From JAGXIT01 sp964393815 (lineage in GTDB: Bacteria; Patescibacteriota; Saccharimonadia; Saccharimonadales; UBA4665), in contig CAYMUP010000016.1 of NCBI GenBank assembly GCA_964393815.1, positions 1 to 20,160 on the forward strand: 20,160 nucleotides of DNA, written 5' to 3'. The notes below the pieces were generated by a model. It had not been told where the DNA came from, did not search any database, and saw nothing but the letters and a program-made list of their open reading frames with translations. The translations under genes and the position numbers were made by a program. Of the stretch, positions 14,687 through 20,160 are shown in pieces. Within the stretch, counting starts at the first letter, position 1, and each line of letters opens with the position of its first letter.

Positions 14687-15253
14687 ATGACAAGCACACC
14701 CTTCCAACGCAATAGCCCTCATCCTCGAAAGCGTTCTGCACGTCCTCTCTTTGGTGTGGGTAACCCCGAGAATACCTTAGATATAGCAACGCACGAAGGT
14801 AGAAAAGTTTATTGGGAGCCTACCCCAGATGACGAAAAAATGTCAGGTATAGCAGGGTGGAGTGACCGTGTATACCAAGACAATGATGGGCAATATATCC
14901 TTCTCCCAAAGTCAGCCAGGAGGGCTAGTAGTGTATTGGGTGGCATGGAAGCATGGGAGGGTGAAAAGCTACAAGTGATCAATAGACTCGCTAGGTACAC
15001 CGTTCAGACATGGGCAGCTTTTGGGGCGCTTGATGTCCATACAACCCTCGATACGCTTAGCGTCGACAGAACTCAAGAAGTCCTGGTTTTTCTACCGCCA
15101 CATGAACTGAGCAAGGATGTCAGATCAATGGATGGATGGTTTGAATCTAATATTGCAGACTTGGCGAAAATTGTTGATTCAGACCCAAACAAAGACAGCA
15201 TTGTACGACCACTCATTCTAGCGCGTGACTATGTTAGAAAGCAACAAGGTTAG
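14687..15253 (+). CDS. Hypothetical protein, 188 residues, first gene of kinase-like operon
   Basis: Family not recognised. ATG 14687 is chosen over an in-frame TTG at 14681 because the promoter places transcription start at about 14682. The first 20 residues are basic and Pro/Arg-rich (HPRKRSARP), perhaps a disordered nucleic-acid or membrane contact. The rest is a soluble alpha/beta protein with a hydrophobic strand EVLVFLPPHEL near 132-142 and an amphipathic C-terminal helix. No membrane span. It is followed after 11 bases by the kinase-like gene, whose AGAGG ribosome-binding site overlaps this gene's end, so the two are made together. A role as partner or substrate of that protein is inference from position only. 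Confidence 0.75.
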   Translation: MTSTPFQRNSPHPRKRSARPLFGVGNPENTLDIATHEGRKVYWEPTPDDEKMSGIAGWSDRVYQDNDGQYILLPKSARRASSVLGGMEAWEGEKLQVINRLARYTVQTWAAFGALDVHTTLDTLSVDRTQEVLVFLPPHELSKDVRSMDGWFESNIADLAKIVDSDPNKDSIVRPLILARDYVRKQQG

Positions 15254-15264
15254 AGAGGCGTAGT

Positions 15265-16287
15265 ATGTCTGAAGCATTTCCTGTACTACCAGAGGCGGAA
15301 GTTGCTGAACAGAGTGCTTCAGTGCGTGAAGCAATACAAAAGCGAGAAGACGCAGCGTTCACAGTTACTCGTGCCTCAAACATGGCAGGCAAATTTATTG
15401 ATGTAGTCCCGTCATCTAACTTTTTATTTTCTGAGGAACCCGGAGCGTATGTCTTTACGGGGCCAGAGGATATAGAGGCATCACACGACATCAATTTTTC
15501 CATAGAAGAAAGACTTGTTAGTGGCGCCGCTGACTCAGCGCATGCGGTTATTGCGGGTAGGCTAGAAGTGGCGACCGGTGGGCGTGCCGAAAAAACAGTT
15601 ATTGATGTTGCGGCAAAGTGCTATCAAAAGAAAAGAGAATTCGCTGATCGGCTTGAGAGGGCACGTCGCGAGGTTACGTATATGCGCCTAATGAAGGCTG
15701 CAGGTGAAGTGACAATGGAACCAATTGCAGTTATTGTTACACCTGAAGAATTGGGGTCTGCCATAGTACTCTTCACTAGATTTAATGATAGCCTTTTTAC
15801 TCTTGATAACGCAGCTTGGGCAAGGGGTTTAACTGATATGAACGTCGAAGCCGCTCTAAAGAGCGCAGCCGCAATAGGCAGATTTAACGCGAAGATTGGG
15901 TTAAGGCATGGGGATGCGAAAATAAAAAACTTTGCCTCAGCAGACAGTGAACTTTTATCGTCTTCGGTGAGTTTAATAGACTACGAGACAGCTCAACCCT
16001 TAGATGTCGATAACCCTTATTCTGCTGGCGAGGCTGCTCACGCAGATTTGGGGCTACTACTAAAATCACTAGTTGACAAGGGTTTCTTTAAGATTGATCC
16101 ACTGAGCGCTACCAACAACCCACCGGCAGTACGGGATCTTATCATTAAAATGTGTGAAGATGCATATTTGCCTAACTGGAATGATGCAGCTCCTGAGGTG
16201 CAGTCAGCTGTTTATGAAGCTGTTGTTGAGTTGGCGGAGCAGACAGTTCAAGAGATTATTCCCCAAGGCTTATACACTGCTGTTTAA
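15265..16287 (+). CDS. Kinase-like (APH/protein-kinase fold) protein, 340 residues
   Basis: Not annotated by overall similarity I can recall, but the C-terminal two-thirds carry a kinase-like core. A VIDVAAKCY strand has K118 in the position of the ATP-anchoring lysine; ARREVTYMRLM supplies E136 as the helix-C partner; LRHGDAKIKNF gives the catalytic H215-G-D217 and metal-binding N222; and SLIDYETA gives D239 as the DFG-type aspartate. HADLGLLLKSL after it matches the helix seen in aminoglycoside phosphotransferase-like and lipopolysaccharide-kinase-like proteins. The N-terminal about 90 residues are acidic and unknown. No membrane span. Start ATG 15265 with AGAGG 7-8 bases upstream. The target could be a small molecule, lipid or protein. 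It shares an operon with the 14687 gene. Confidence 0.72.
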   Translation: MSEAFPVLPEAEVAEQSASVREAIQKREDAAFTVTRASNMAGKFIDVVPSSNFLFSEEPGAYVFTGPEDIEASHDINFSIEERLVSGAADSAHAVIAGRLEVATGGRAEKTVIDVAAKCYQKKREFADRLERARREVTYMRLMKAAGEVTMEPIAVIVTPEELGSAIVLFTRFNDSLFTLDNAAWARGLTDMNVEAALKSAAAIGRFNAKIGLRHGDAKIKNFASADSELLSSSVSLIDYETAQPLDVDNPYSAGEAAHADLGLLLKSLVDKGFFKIDPLSATNNPPAVRDLIIKMCEDAYLPNWNDAAPEVQSAVYEAVVELAEQTVQEIIPQGLYTAV

Positions 16288-16326
16288 GTTTGGGCCGCCA
16301 TGGTTCGGAAAATGTAAAGAGGAAGG

Positions 16327-16355
16327 TTGACCCGGAGTTGGCAGTCGGGTATAGT
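16327..16355 (+). promoter_or_regulatory. groESL promoter
   Basis: TTGACC (16327-16332), 17-base spacer, TATAGT (16350-16355). A sigma70-type promoter overlapped by the CIRCE operator; the leader to groES is about 100 bases. Confidence 0.85.
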
Positions 16356-16364
16356 GAGTGCTAA
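16338..16364 (+). promoter_or_regulatory. CIRCE operator (HrcA binding site)
   Basis: TTGGCAGTC (16338-16346), 9 bases, GAGTGCTAA (16356-16364). The right arm matches the CIRCE consensus perfectly and the left arm at 7 of 9 positions, with the exact 9-base spacing. It covers the -10 box, so HrcA binding would block the promoter and heat stress would release it. hrcA itself is not in the window. Confidence 0.9.
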
Positions 16365-16383
16365 TGCGTTGGCGCTCTTTTTT
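16356..16383 (+). terminator. Terminator-like hairpin overlapping CIRCE
   Basis: GAGTGC (16356-16361) pairs with GCGCTC (16372-16377), 6 pairs with one G-T, followed by T6 (16378-16383). Only transcripts coming from the upstream kinase-like gene contain both arms; groESL transcripts start near 16362 and lack the 5' arm. It may end the upstream operon. Confidence 0.5.
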
Positions 16384-16462
16384 AATGTTGAGCCCTGACA
16401 GCAAGCAGTGGATTTTGGGTCCAAGATTTGACTAAAAACGTTTGTAAGAAGAGGAGTGATAC

Positions 16463-16729
16463 ATGAGTGTACCGATTCAGCCACTCGCTGACTATGTAGT
16501 GGCACAGGTAGAGGAAGCGGCGAGCAAGACGGCAAGCGGTTTGTACTTGCCAACCAGCAGCCAAGAAAAACCAAAAGTCGCCAAAGTGGTTGCCGTAGGG
16601 CCAGCCGTAAATGGCATCAAAGTTGGCGACCGGATTGTCTACAAGAGCTACAGTCAGACAGAGGTCAAAGTGGGCACCGAGGACTATTTGCTGGTTCAGG
16701 CACAGGACGTGCTGGCTACGGTTAAATAG
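16463..16729 (+). CDS. groES: Co-chaperonin GroES
   Basis: Caps the GroEL ring to close the folding chamber. 88 residues, slightly shorter than the usual 94-97. It has the N-terminal IQPLADYVV strand, a mobile loop ending in GLYLP (26-30; usually GI-V/LP, the GroEL contact) followed by EKPKVAKVVAVGP, and the VGDRIVYKSY and C-terminal DVLATVK strands. AGAGGAG lies 7-8 bases before the ATG. First gene of a CIRCE-controlled operon with groEL 67 bases downstream; the spacer is AT-rich and shows no promoter or terminator that I can see. Confidence 0.97.
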   Translation: MSVPIQPLADYVVAQVEEAASKTASGLYLPTSSQEKPKVAKVVAVGPAVNGIKVGDRIVYKSYSQTEVKVGTEDYLLVQAQDVLATVK

Positions 16730-16796
16730 GGGGAATAATTAATAATCGCCAATTCATTGCTAATAGACAATAGTTAATCGCACATGGAGGAATAGT

Positions 16797-18428
16797 ATGG
16801 CAAAAAAGGTTTTTTACGACGAAGACGCACGGCGCAGACTGCTGGCTGGCGCAGAGATTTTATACAACGCAGTTAAAACTACCATGGGGCCGAAGGGGCG
16901 CAATGTGGTTATCAGCAAGAGCTACGGCGCACCGACCGTTACGCACGATGGGGTAACGGTGGCAAAAGGCGTCGAAATCGCTGACGCAGACGACGAAACG
17001 CTTGGCTACAAAGTGGGTGCAGAGCTTATAAAACAGGCCGCTAGCAAGATGAATGATGTTGCTGGTGACGGCACCACCACAGTGACGGTGCTGACCTACC
17101 ACATCTTGAGTGAGGCAAATAAACTGATTGCCGCTGGTCACAACCCCATGTTACTGCGTAAAGGCCTAGAGGCTGCTGCGCTCGAAGTAACCAAAAAACT
17201 CGAAGGCATGAGCGAGGACATCAAGGGCGATAAAAAACGTGTAGCCGAAGTGGCAACAATCTCGGCAGGCGACAAAGCCATCGGTGACCTTATCGCCGAT
17301 GTTATGGATAAAGTCGGCCGAGACGGTGTCGTGACCGTAGAGCAAGGCCAGGGTCTGGGGCTAGAGAGCGAAGTGGTCGAAGGCTTTACGTTCGACAAGG
17401 GGTTTGTAAGTCCTTACATGGCGACGGACACTGGTCGCATGGAGGCTGTTTATAGCAAGCCTGCCATCGTCATTACGGACAAAAAGGTTTCCAGCGTGCA
17501 GGAGTTTGTGCCTCTGCTGGAGAAACTGGCGCAAGCAGGCAAAAAAGACCTGGTGCTCATCGCTGAAGATGTCGAGGGTGAGGCGCTCGGTACGTTGGTG
17601 CTCAACCGGCTCAAGGGTGTCTTTAACACTGTGGCCGTCAAAGCGCCGAGCTTTGGAGATAAGCGAAAAGATATCTTGCAGGACATCGCTACCCTAACGG
17701 GCGCGCAAGTTATCACCGACGACCGAGGTATGACGTTTGAAAACGTTGATCTCGACGTGGTTGGTACGGCGCGCAAGGTGATTGTGGCCAAAGATGTGAC
17801 GACCATTATCGAAGGAGCCGGCGACGCCAAAGAAATCAAGGCGCGACTAGCGCAGATTGAGGGGCAAGAGGCCGCAACCACCAGTGATTACGACCGTAAG
17901 GGTTTGGTAGAGCGCCGCGCAGCACTCAGTGGCAAGGTAGCCGTCATAAAAGTTGGTGGTGCCACCGAAACTGAGATAGAAGAGAAAAAATACCGTGTAG
18001 ATGACGCGGTAGCGGCCGTAAAAGCAGCGCTCGCCGAGGGAATCGTACCGGGCGGCGGTGTAACGCTGGTAAATGCATCTGCCGCAGTAAAAACGACTGA
18101 CGACGATGACGCGGTTGCAGCCGGACGAGCACTACTGGTGCGCGCGTTAGAGCAACCTTTCCGCATACTCATGGCAAACTCGGGCCTAAACGCCGATGAG
18201 TGGTTGCCGCAAGTCAAAAAATCCAAGGCTGGTCAGGGTGTCGACGTAAACAACCCAAGCAAACTGGTTGATCTCAAAACTGCCGGTGTGGTTGACCCAG
18301 CCCGGGTGACGAAAGAAGCGTTACAGAACGCGGTTTCTATAGCCGGTACAGCTATGACCATGGGCGCCCTCGTTGTTGAGGTGCCTGAAGCTAAAGCTGC
18401 TGCCCCTGATATGGGCGGGATGATGTAA
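16797..18428 (+). CDS. groEL: Chaperonin GroEL (Hsp60)
   Basis: ATP-driven double-ring chaperonin. 543 residues, normal length. Key sites: TTMGPKGRNVVI (28-39), D51 in THDGVTVAKG (equivalent of D52 in E. coli), the nucleotide-binding VAGDGTTTVTVL (88-99), AVKAPSFGDKRK in the apical-intermediate region, PGGGVTLVNA (equatorial ATP loop), and the flexible GGM-type tail PDMGGMM. A strong GGAGG precedes the ATG. One copy, co-transcribed with groES under CIRCE. It ends in a 3' region of three consecutive hairpins, the last an intrinsic terminator. Nothing is missing from the family pattern. Confidence 0.98.
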   Translation: MAKKVFYDEDARRRLLAGAEILYNAVKTTMGPKGRNVVISKSYGAPTVTHDGVTVAKGVEIADADDETLGYKVGAELIKQAASKMNDVAGDGTTTVTVLTYHILSEANKLIAAGHNPMLLRKGLEAAALEVTKKLEGMSEDIKGDKKRVAEVATISAGDKAIGDLIADVMDKVGRDGVVTVEQGQGLGLESEVVEGFTFDKGFVSPYMATDTGRMEAVYSKPAIVITDKKVSSVQEFVPLLEKLAQAGKKDLVLIAEDVEGEALGTLVLNRLKGVFNTVAVKAPSFGDKRKDILQDIATLTGAQVITDDRGMTFENVDLDVVGTARKVIVAKDVTTIIEGAGDAKEIKARLAQIEGQEAATTSDYDRKGLVERRAALSGKVAVIKVGGATETEIEEKKYRVDDAVAAVKAALAEGIVPGGGVTLVNASAAVKTTDDDDAVAAGRALLVRALEQPFRILMANSGLNADEWLPQVKKSKAGQGVDVNNPSKLVDLKTAGVVDPARVTKEALQNAVSIAGTAMTMGALVVEVPEAKAAAPDMGGMM

Positions 18429-18435
18429 AGAAGTT

Positions 18436-18463
18436 ATGAGAGAACCGAGATAGGTTCTCTCAT
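18436..18463 (+). other. Perfect 11-bp hairpin after groEL
   Basis: ATGAGAGAACC (18436-18446), loop GAGATA, GGTTCTCTCAT (18453-18463). It begins 8 bases after the groEL stop and has no T-run, so it more likely protects the mRNA end or is a processing site than a terminator. A second hairpin, TCCCGCC-GT-GGCGGGA (18472-18487), follows. Confidence 0.7.
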
Positions 18464-18514
18464 CGCGCAGGTCCCGCCGTGGCGGGATCTGGCTGCTCTT
18501 TCCTGGGAAACTGT

Positions 18515-18548
18515 AAAACATCTCCGAAGTAAATTCGGGGATGTTTTT
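18515..18548 (+). terminator. Intrinsic terminator of groESL
   Basis: AAAACATCTCCGAA, loop GTAAA (18529-18533), then TTCGGGGATGTTTT, with one G-T pair, running into T5 (18544-18548). Nearly symmetrical A/T flanks allow it to stop the convergent 18560-19066 gene as well. Confidence 0.9.
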
Positions 18549-18559
18549 GATTGGGTAGA

Positions 18560-19066
18560 TTAGAAGCGGGGGCGGGGGCCAGAGAAGTTGGTGGGTGGAC
18601 GACGGAAGTTTTGAGTTGGAGCTGTTTGAGCACCTGGGTTGGGTTTGTTGTATCTGATGTCAGAGGTTCGGTTATAGGTCTCGAGTTGTTTGAGCGCCAC
18701 CTGGGGGTTCGTGATTTGCAGAGTTTTGAAATCTGCGCGCTGCCTTTCTGTTAGGCCACCGGGGAGCATATCGCTTAGCTTGGTGCGCGGGTCGGTAAAG
18801 CTGGCCTCACGAGAGGCTTGAGCACGAGCCTGGTCATACAGTGCGGCACGTTGGCTCTGCGGCGATAAGCTGCCGTGCGCGTCGGGTTGGATCCGACGCA
18901 TAGGATAAGCTGATTGAGAGTTGGTTGATCCTTGACTAGTCGAGAAGTCCGGGCGTATCTGCGGAGTAAAGCTGCTAGGGGTGGTACTTTGATTTGTTTG
19001 GCCCGGGAGCGGGCGAGGGGATGTTTTTGGTGTAAATGGCCTTTGCTGACCAAACTGGTTAAACAT
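18560..19066 (-). CDS. Hypothetical Pro/Gln/Ser-rich protein, 168 residues
   Basis: Family not recognised. Residues 1-65 are low complexity, rich in Pro, Gln, Ser, Thr and Phe, and probably disordered. The middle (66-130) is more helical and charged (QSQRAALYDQARAQASREA, then LPGGLTERQRADFKTLQI). The tail is Asn/Pro/Arg-rich and ends in RRPPTNFSGPRPRF. No membrane span or signal peptide. The ATG at 19066 lies 6 bases after a good extended -10, so the mRNA is predicted to be leaderless. Converges on groEL across a shared terminator. The composition resembles small disordered scaffolding or nucleic-acid-binding proteins, but no function can be given. Confidence 0.78.
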   Translation of the reverse strand: MFNQFGQQRPFTPKTSPRPLPGQTNQSTTPSSFTPQIRPDFSTSQGSTNSQSAYPMRRIQPDAHGSLSPQSQRAALYDQARAQASREASFTDPRTKLSDMLPGGLTERQRADFKTLQITNPQVALKQLETYNRTSDIRYNKPNPGAQTAPTQNFRRPPTNFSGPRPRF

Positions 19067-19072
19067 TATTCC

Positions 19073-19101
19073 ATATTACCATAAGCGGCAAAAAAAGTCA
19101 A
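19073..19101 (-). promoter_or_regulatory. Promoter of the 18560-19066 gene
   Basis: Minus strand: TTGACT (19096-19101), 17-base spacer ending in TGG, TAATAT (19073-19078). Six bases separate the -10 from the ATG, so transcription should start on the A of ATG. Confidence 0.75.
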
Positions 19102-19152
19102 ATGATGGGAACATAGGCTCACCCCTTATCTCTTAACTCTGACTTGAGAGGG

Positions 19153-19257
19153 CTAGCCGAGCAAGATGTTTTGGGCATTGGAGTTGAGGTAGTAGAGCAG
19201 AGCAAGGCTGGCAGCGAGAAGCCCGAGGAGTATAAAAAAGCGTTTTTTATCGGTCAT
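19153..19257 (-). CDS. 34-residue membrane peptide downstream of sortase
   Basis: ATG at 19257, three bases after the sortase stop, reads 34 codons to TAG at 19153-19155. The peptide begins MTDKKR (positive, cytoplasmic), then has a single hydrophobic span of about 17 residues (FFILLGLLAASLALLYYL), then a short polar tail NSNAQNILLG. The charge pattern is typical of a real single-span microprotein. AAAGGA lies about 12 bases upstream inside the end of the sortase gene, similar to the 6998 gene, and the spacing implies an operon. Function unknown; a sortase partner or membrane regulator is a guess from position. Confidence 0.6.
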   Translation of the reverse strand: MTDKKRFFILLGLLAASLALLYYLNSNAQNILLG

Positions 19258-19260
19258 AGA

Positions 19261-19881
19261 TTACATATTTCCTTTCGGTGTGGCGACGATGACAAGCCGG
19301 TCAGTGGGGTTCCAGAGTGGCGTGCAGGTGTAGAGGGTGAGGCGGGCGTCGTCGGTGGGCTGCTGCACGCTAACCTCAGTGGCTTTCACGGTACGACTGC
19401 TGGCCACACTGTAGAGATAGAGCTTGCCTTTGTACCACAAACCGATTTCGTCACCAGCGCGCAGCTGGTTCATATAGTAGAAAATGCCTCTAGGGCCGGT
19501 GTAGCTAAAACGGTGTCCAGCAATGACGGTATTTCCGCCTTTATCCGGGGTAGAGGCAAAAGGTACCCGCCAAGCACCTTTGTTGAGTAGATTGAAGCTA
19601 TCCTTCTCAGGCCCTTCTACTAGGGGTGTGTCGAGCATCATACGAGGGATGACGAGGCCGTCGTGGCTCATATCGGCATGAAATGCTTCTGGCTCCTCTT
19701 TTGCAGCCTTTGCCGAGGCTTCTTTGACGCTGAGTGGTTTGCTATCTGACGTGGTGTTGGACTTTGCCTGCCACCAGTACCAAATGCTCGGGGCAAATGG
19801 GAGCACGATAATATAGCCGTTTATCAAGATGATAAGAGCAAGCAAGACATGGCTACCGCGCCGATAAAACTTTCGTGACAT
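19261..19881 (-). CDS. Sortase (class D/E/F-like)
   Basis: Membrane cysteine transpeptidase that cleaves a C-terminal sorting signal and joins the protein to the cell wall or to pilin subunits. 206 residues with an N-terminal membrane anchor (about 11-36), a stalk, then the sortase barrel. Catalytic residues are all visible: H123 in VIAGHRF, C186 in LTLYTCTP and R195 in NPTDRLVIVA. TLYTCTP fits the TLxTC pattern of the housekeeping-like D/E group better than class B; a class call needs a tree. ATG 19881 lies 6 bases after a -10 box, predicting a leaderless mRNA. Followed by the 34-residue membrane peptide. No LPxTG-type substrate occurs in the complete proteins here. Confidence 0.92.
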   Translation of the reverse strand: MSRKFYRRGSHVLLALIILINGYIIVLPFAPSIWYWWQAKSNTTSDSKPLSVKEASAKAAKEEPEAFHADMSHDGLVIPRMMLDTPLVEGPEKDSFNLLNKGAWRVPFASTPDKGGNTVIAGHRFSYTGPRGIFYYMNQLRAGDEIGLWYKGKLYLYSVASSRTVKATEVSVQQPTDDARLTLYTCTPLWNPTDRLVIVATPKGNM

Positions 19882-19887
19882 ATAAAA

Positions 19888-19917
19888 ATAGTAAAGGGGT
19901 TAGTTGGTATAAATCAA
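19888..19917 (-). promoter_or_regulatory. Promoter of the sortase operon
   Basis: Minus strand: TTGATT (19912-19917), 18-base spacer, TACTAT (19888-19893), then 6 bases to the ATG at 19881. Confidence 0.6.
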
Positions 19918-19930
19918 CCGTGAAAAGGAT

Positions 19931-20160
19931 TTACTTCTCTTTTTTGTGAGTGAAGTAGTTGATTTCGTTGACGATATCGAGGAGGGCTTGGGCGCGAGCT
20001 TTGTCGTCTTTGATGTCTTGGGCTGCGGCATAGGCGTCTTTGATGAGGCTTGAGTTGTCAGCGCTCTGAATCATCATCATGGTGGTTCGGAAGCGCTCCT
20101 CTGGGGTTTGCTCGAGGTGATCAACGAGCGGGGTTAACTGTGTGAGGGCTTCTTGCTTGA
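19931..20160 (-). CDS. C-terminal end of a hypothetical protein
   Basis: Minus-strand frame open from the window edge to a TAA at 19931-19933, giving the last 75 residues. The fragment is charged and helical, with LTPLVDHLEQTPEERFRTT, an MMM run, then LIKDAYAAAQDIKDDKARAQ and the tail FTHKKEK. No membrane span in this part. Family not recognised. Its stop lies just upstream of the sortase promoter. The fragment looks real: no stop over 75 codons and regular amphipathic spacing. Confidence 0.65.
   Translation of the reverse strand, partial: KQEALTQLTPLVDHLEQTPEERFRTTMMMIQSADNSSLIKDAYAAAQDIKDDKARAQALLDIVNEINYFTHKKEK

Overview
The window looks like a piece of a small-genome bacterial chromosome, most plausibly from the Patescibacteria/CPR and probably Candidatus Saccharibacteria (TM7). 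This is an inference from the gene mix, not from a database search: a compact gene set with lineage-typical hypothetical membrane proteins, a Mur ligase, an L,D-transpeptidase and a sortase (a Gram-positive-like cell wall), and a CIRCE-controlled groES-groEL operon. The standard genetic code fits: all 17 stop codons visible are TAA (9) or TAG (8) and none is TGA. There are no tRNA, rRNA, CRISPR or IS elements that I can see.

Layout. 1-2308 (minus) is most of valS, running off the left edge. 2413-3522 (plus) is a pair of small unknown genes interrupted by a 100-N scaffold gap (2883-2982). The 55 bases on each side of the gap are identical, so the gap is very probably an unmerged assembly overlap rather than missing DNA. 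3533-4798 (minus) is tsaD with an unusual in-frame insert of about 60 residues. 4972-6782 and 6998-8671 (plus) are two consecutive, separately promoted, single-pass membrane proteins of unknown function. 8733-10088 (plus) is a murE-like Mur ligase with a short N-terminal domain and a divergent amino-acid-specificity motif. 10301-12004 (minus) is a membrane-anchored L,D-transpeptidase, divergent from 12120-13709 (plus), a membrane-anchored calcineurin-like phosphoesterase. 13717-14595 (minus) is a DDAH/amidinotransferase-like protein, divergent from a two-gene operon, 14687-16287 (plus), whose second gene carries a kinase-like catalytic core. 16463-18428 is groES-groEL behind a sigma70-type promoter overlapped by CIRCE. 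18560-19066 (minus) is a disordered Pro/Gln/Ser-rich protein. 19153-19881 (minus) is a sortase followed by a 34-residue membrane peptide, and 19931-20160 is the 3' end of another minus-strand gene.

How it fits together. Envelope functions dominate: peptidoglycan precursor synthesis (Mur ligase), cross-linking (L,D-transpeptidase), surface protein anchoring (sortase), and several bitopic proteins with large predicted exported domains. Protein synthesis and folding (valS, tsaD, groESL) fill the rest. The most general regulatory pattern is that at least eight genes on both strands have a -10 box, often an extended TGn-TATAAT type, only 6-11 bases before the start codon. That predicts leaderless or nearly leaderless mRNAs. 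The genes with clear Shine-Dalgarno sites (groES, groEL, 6998, 15265) instead have longer leaders or sit inside operons.
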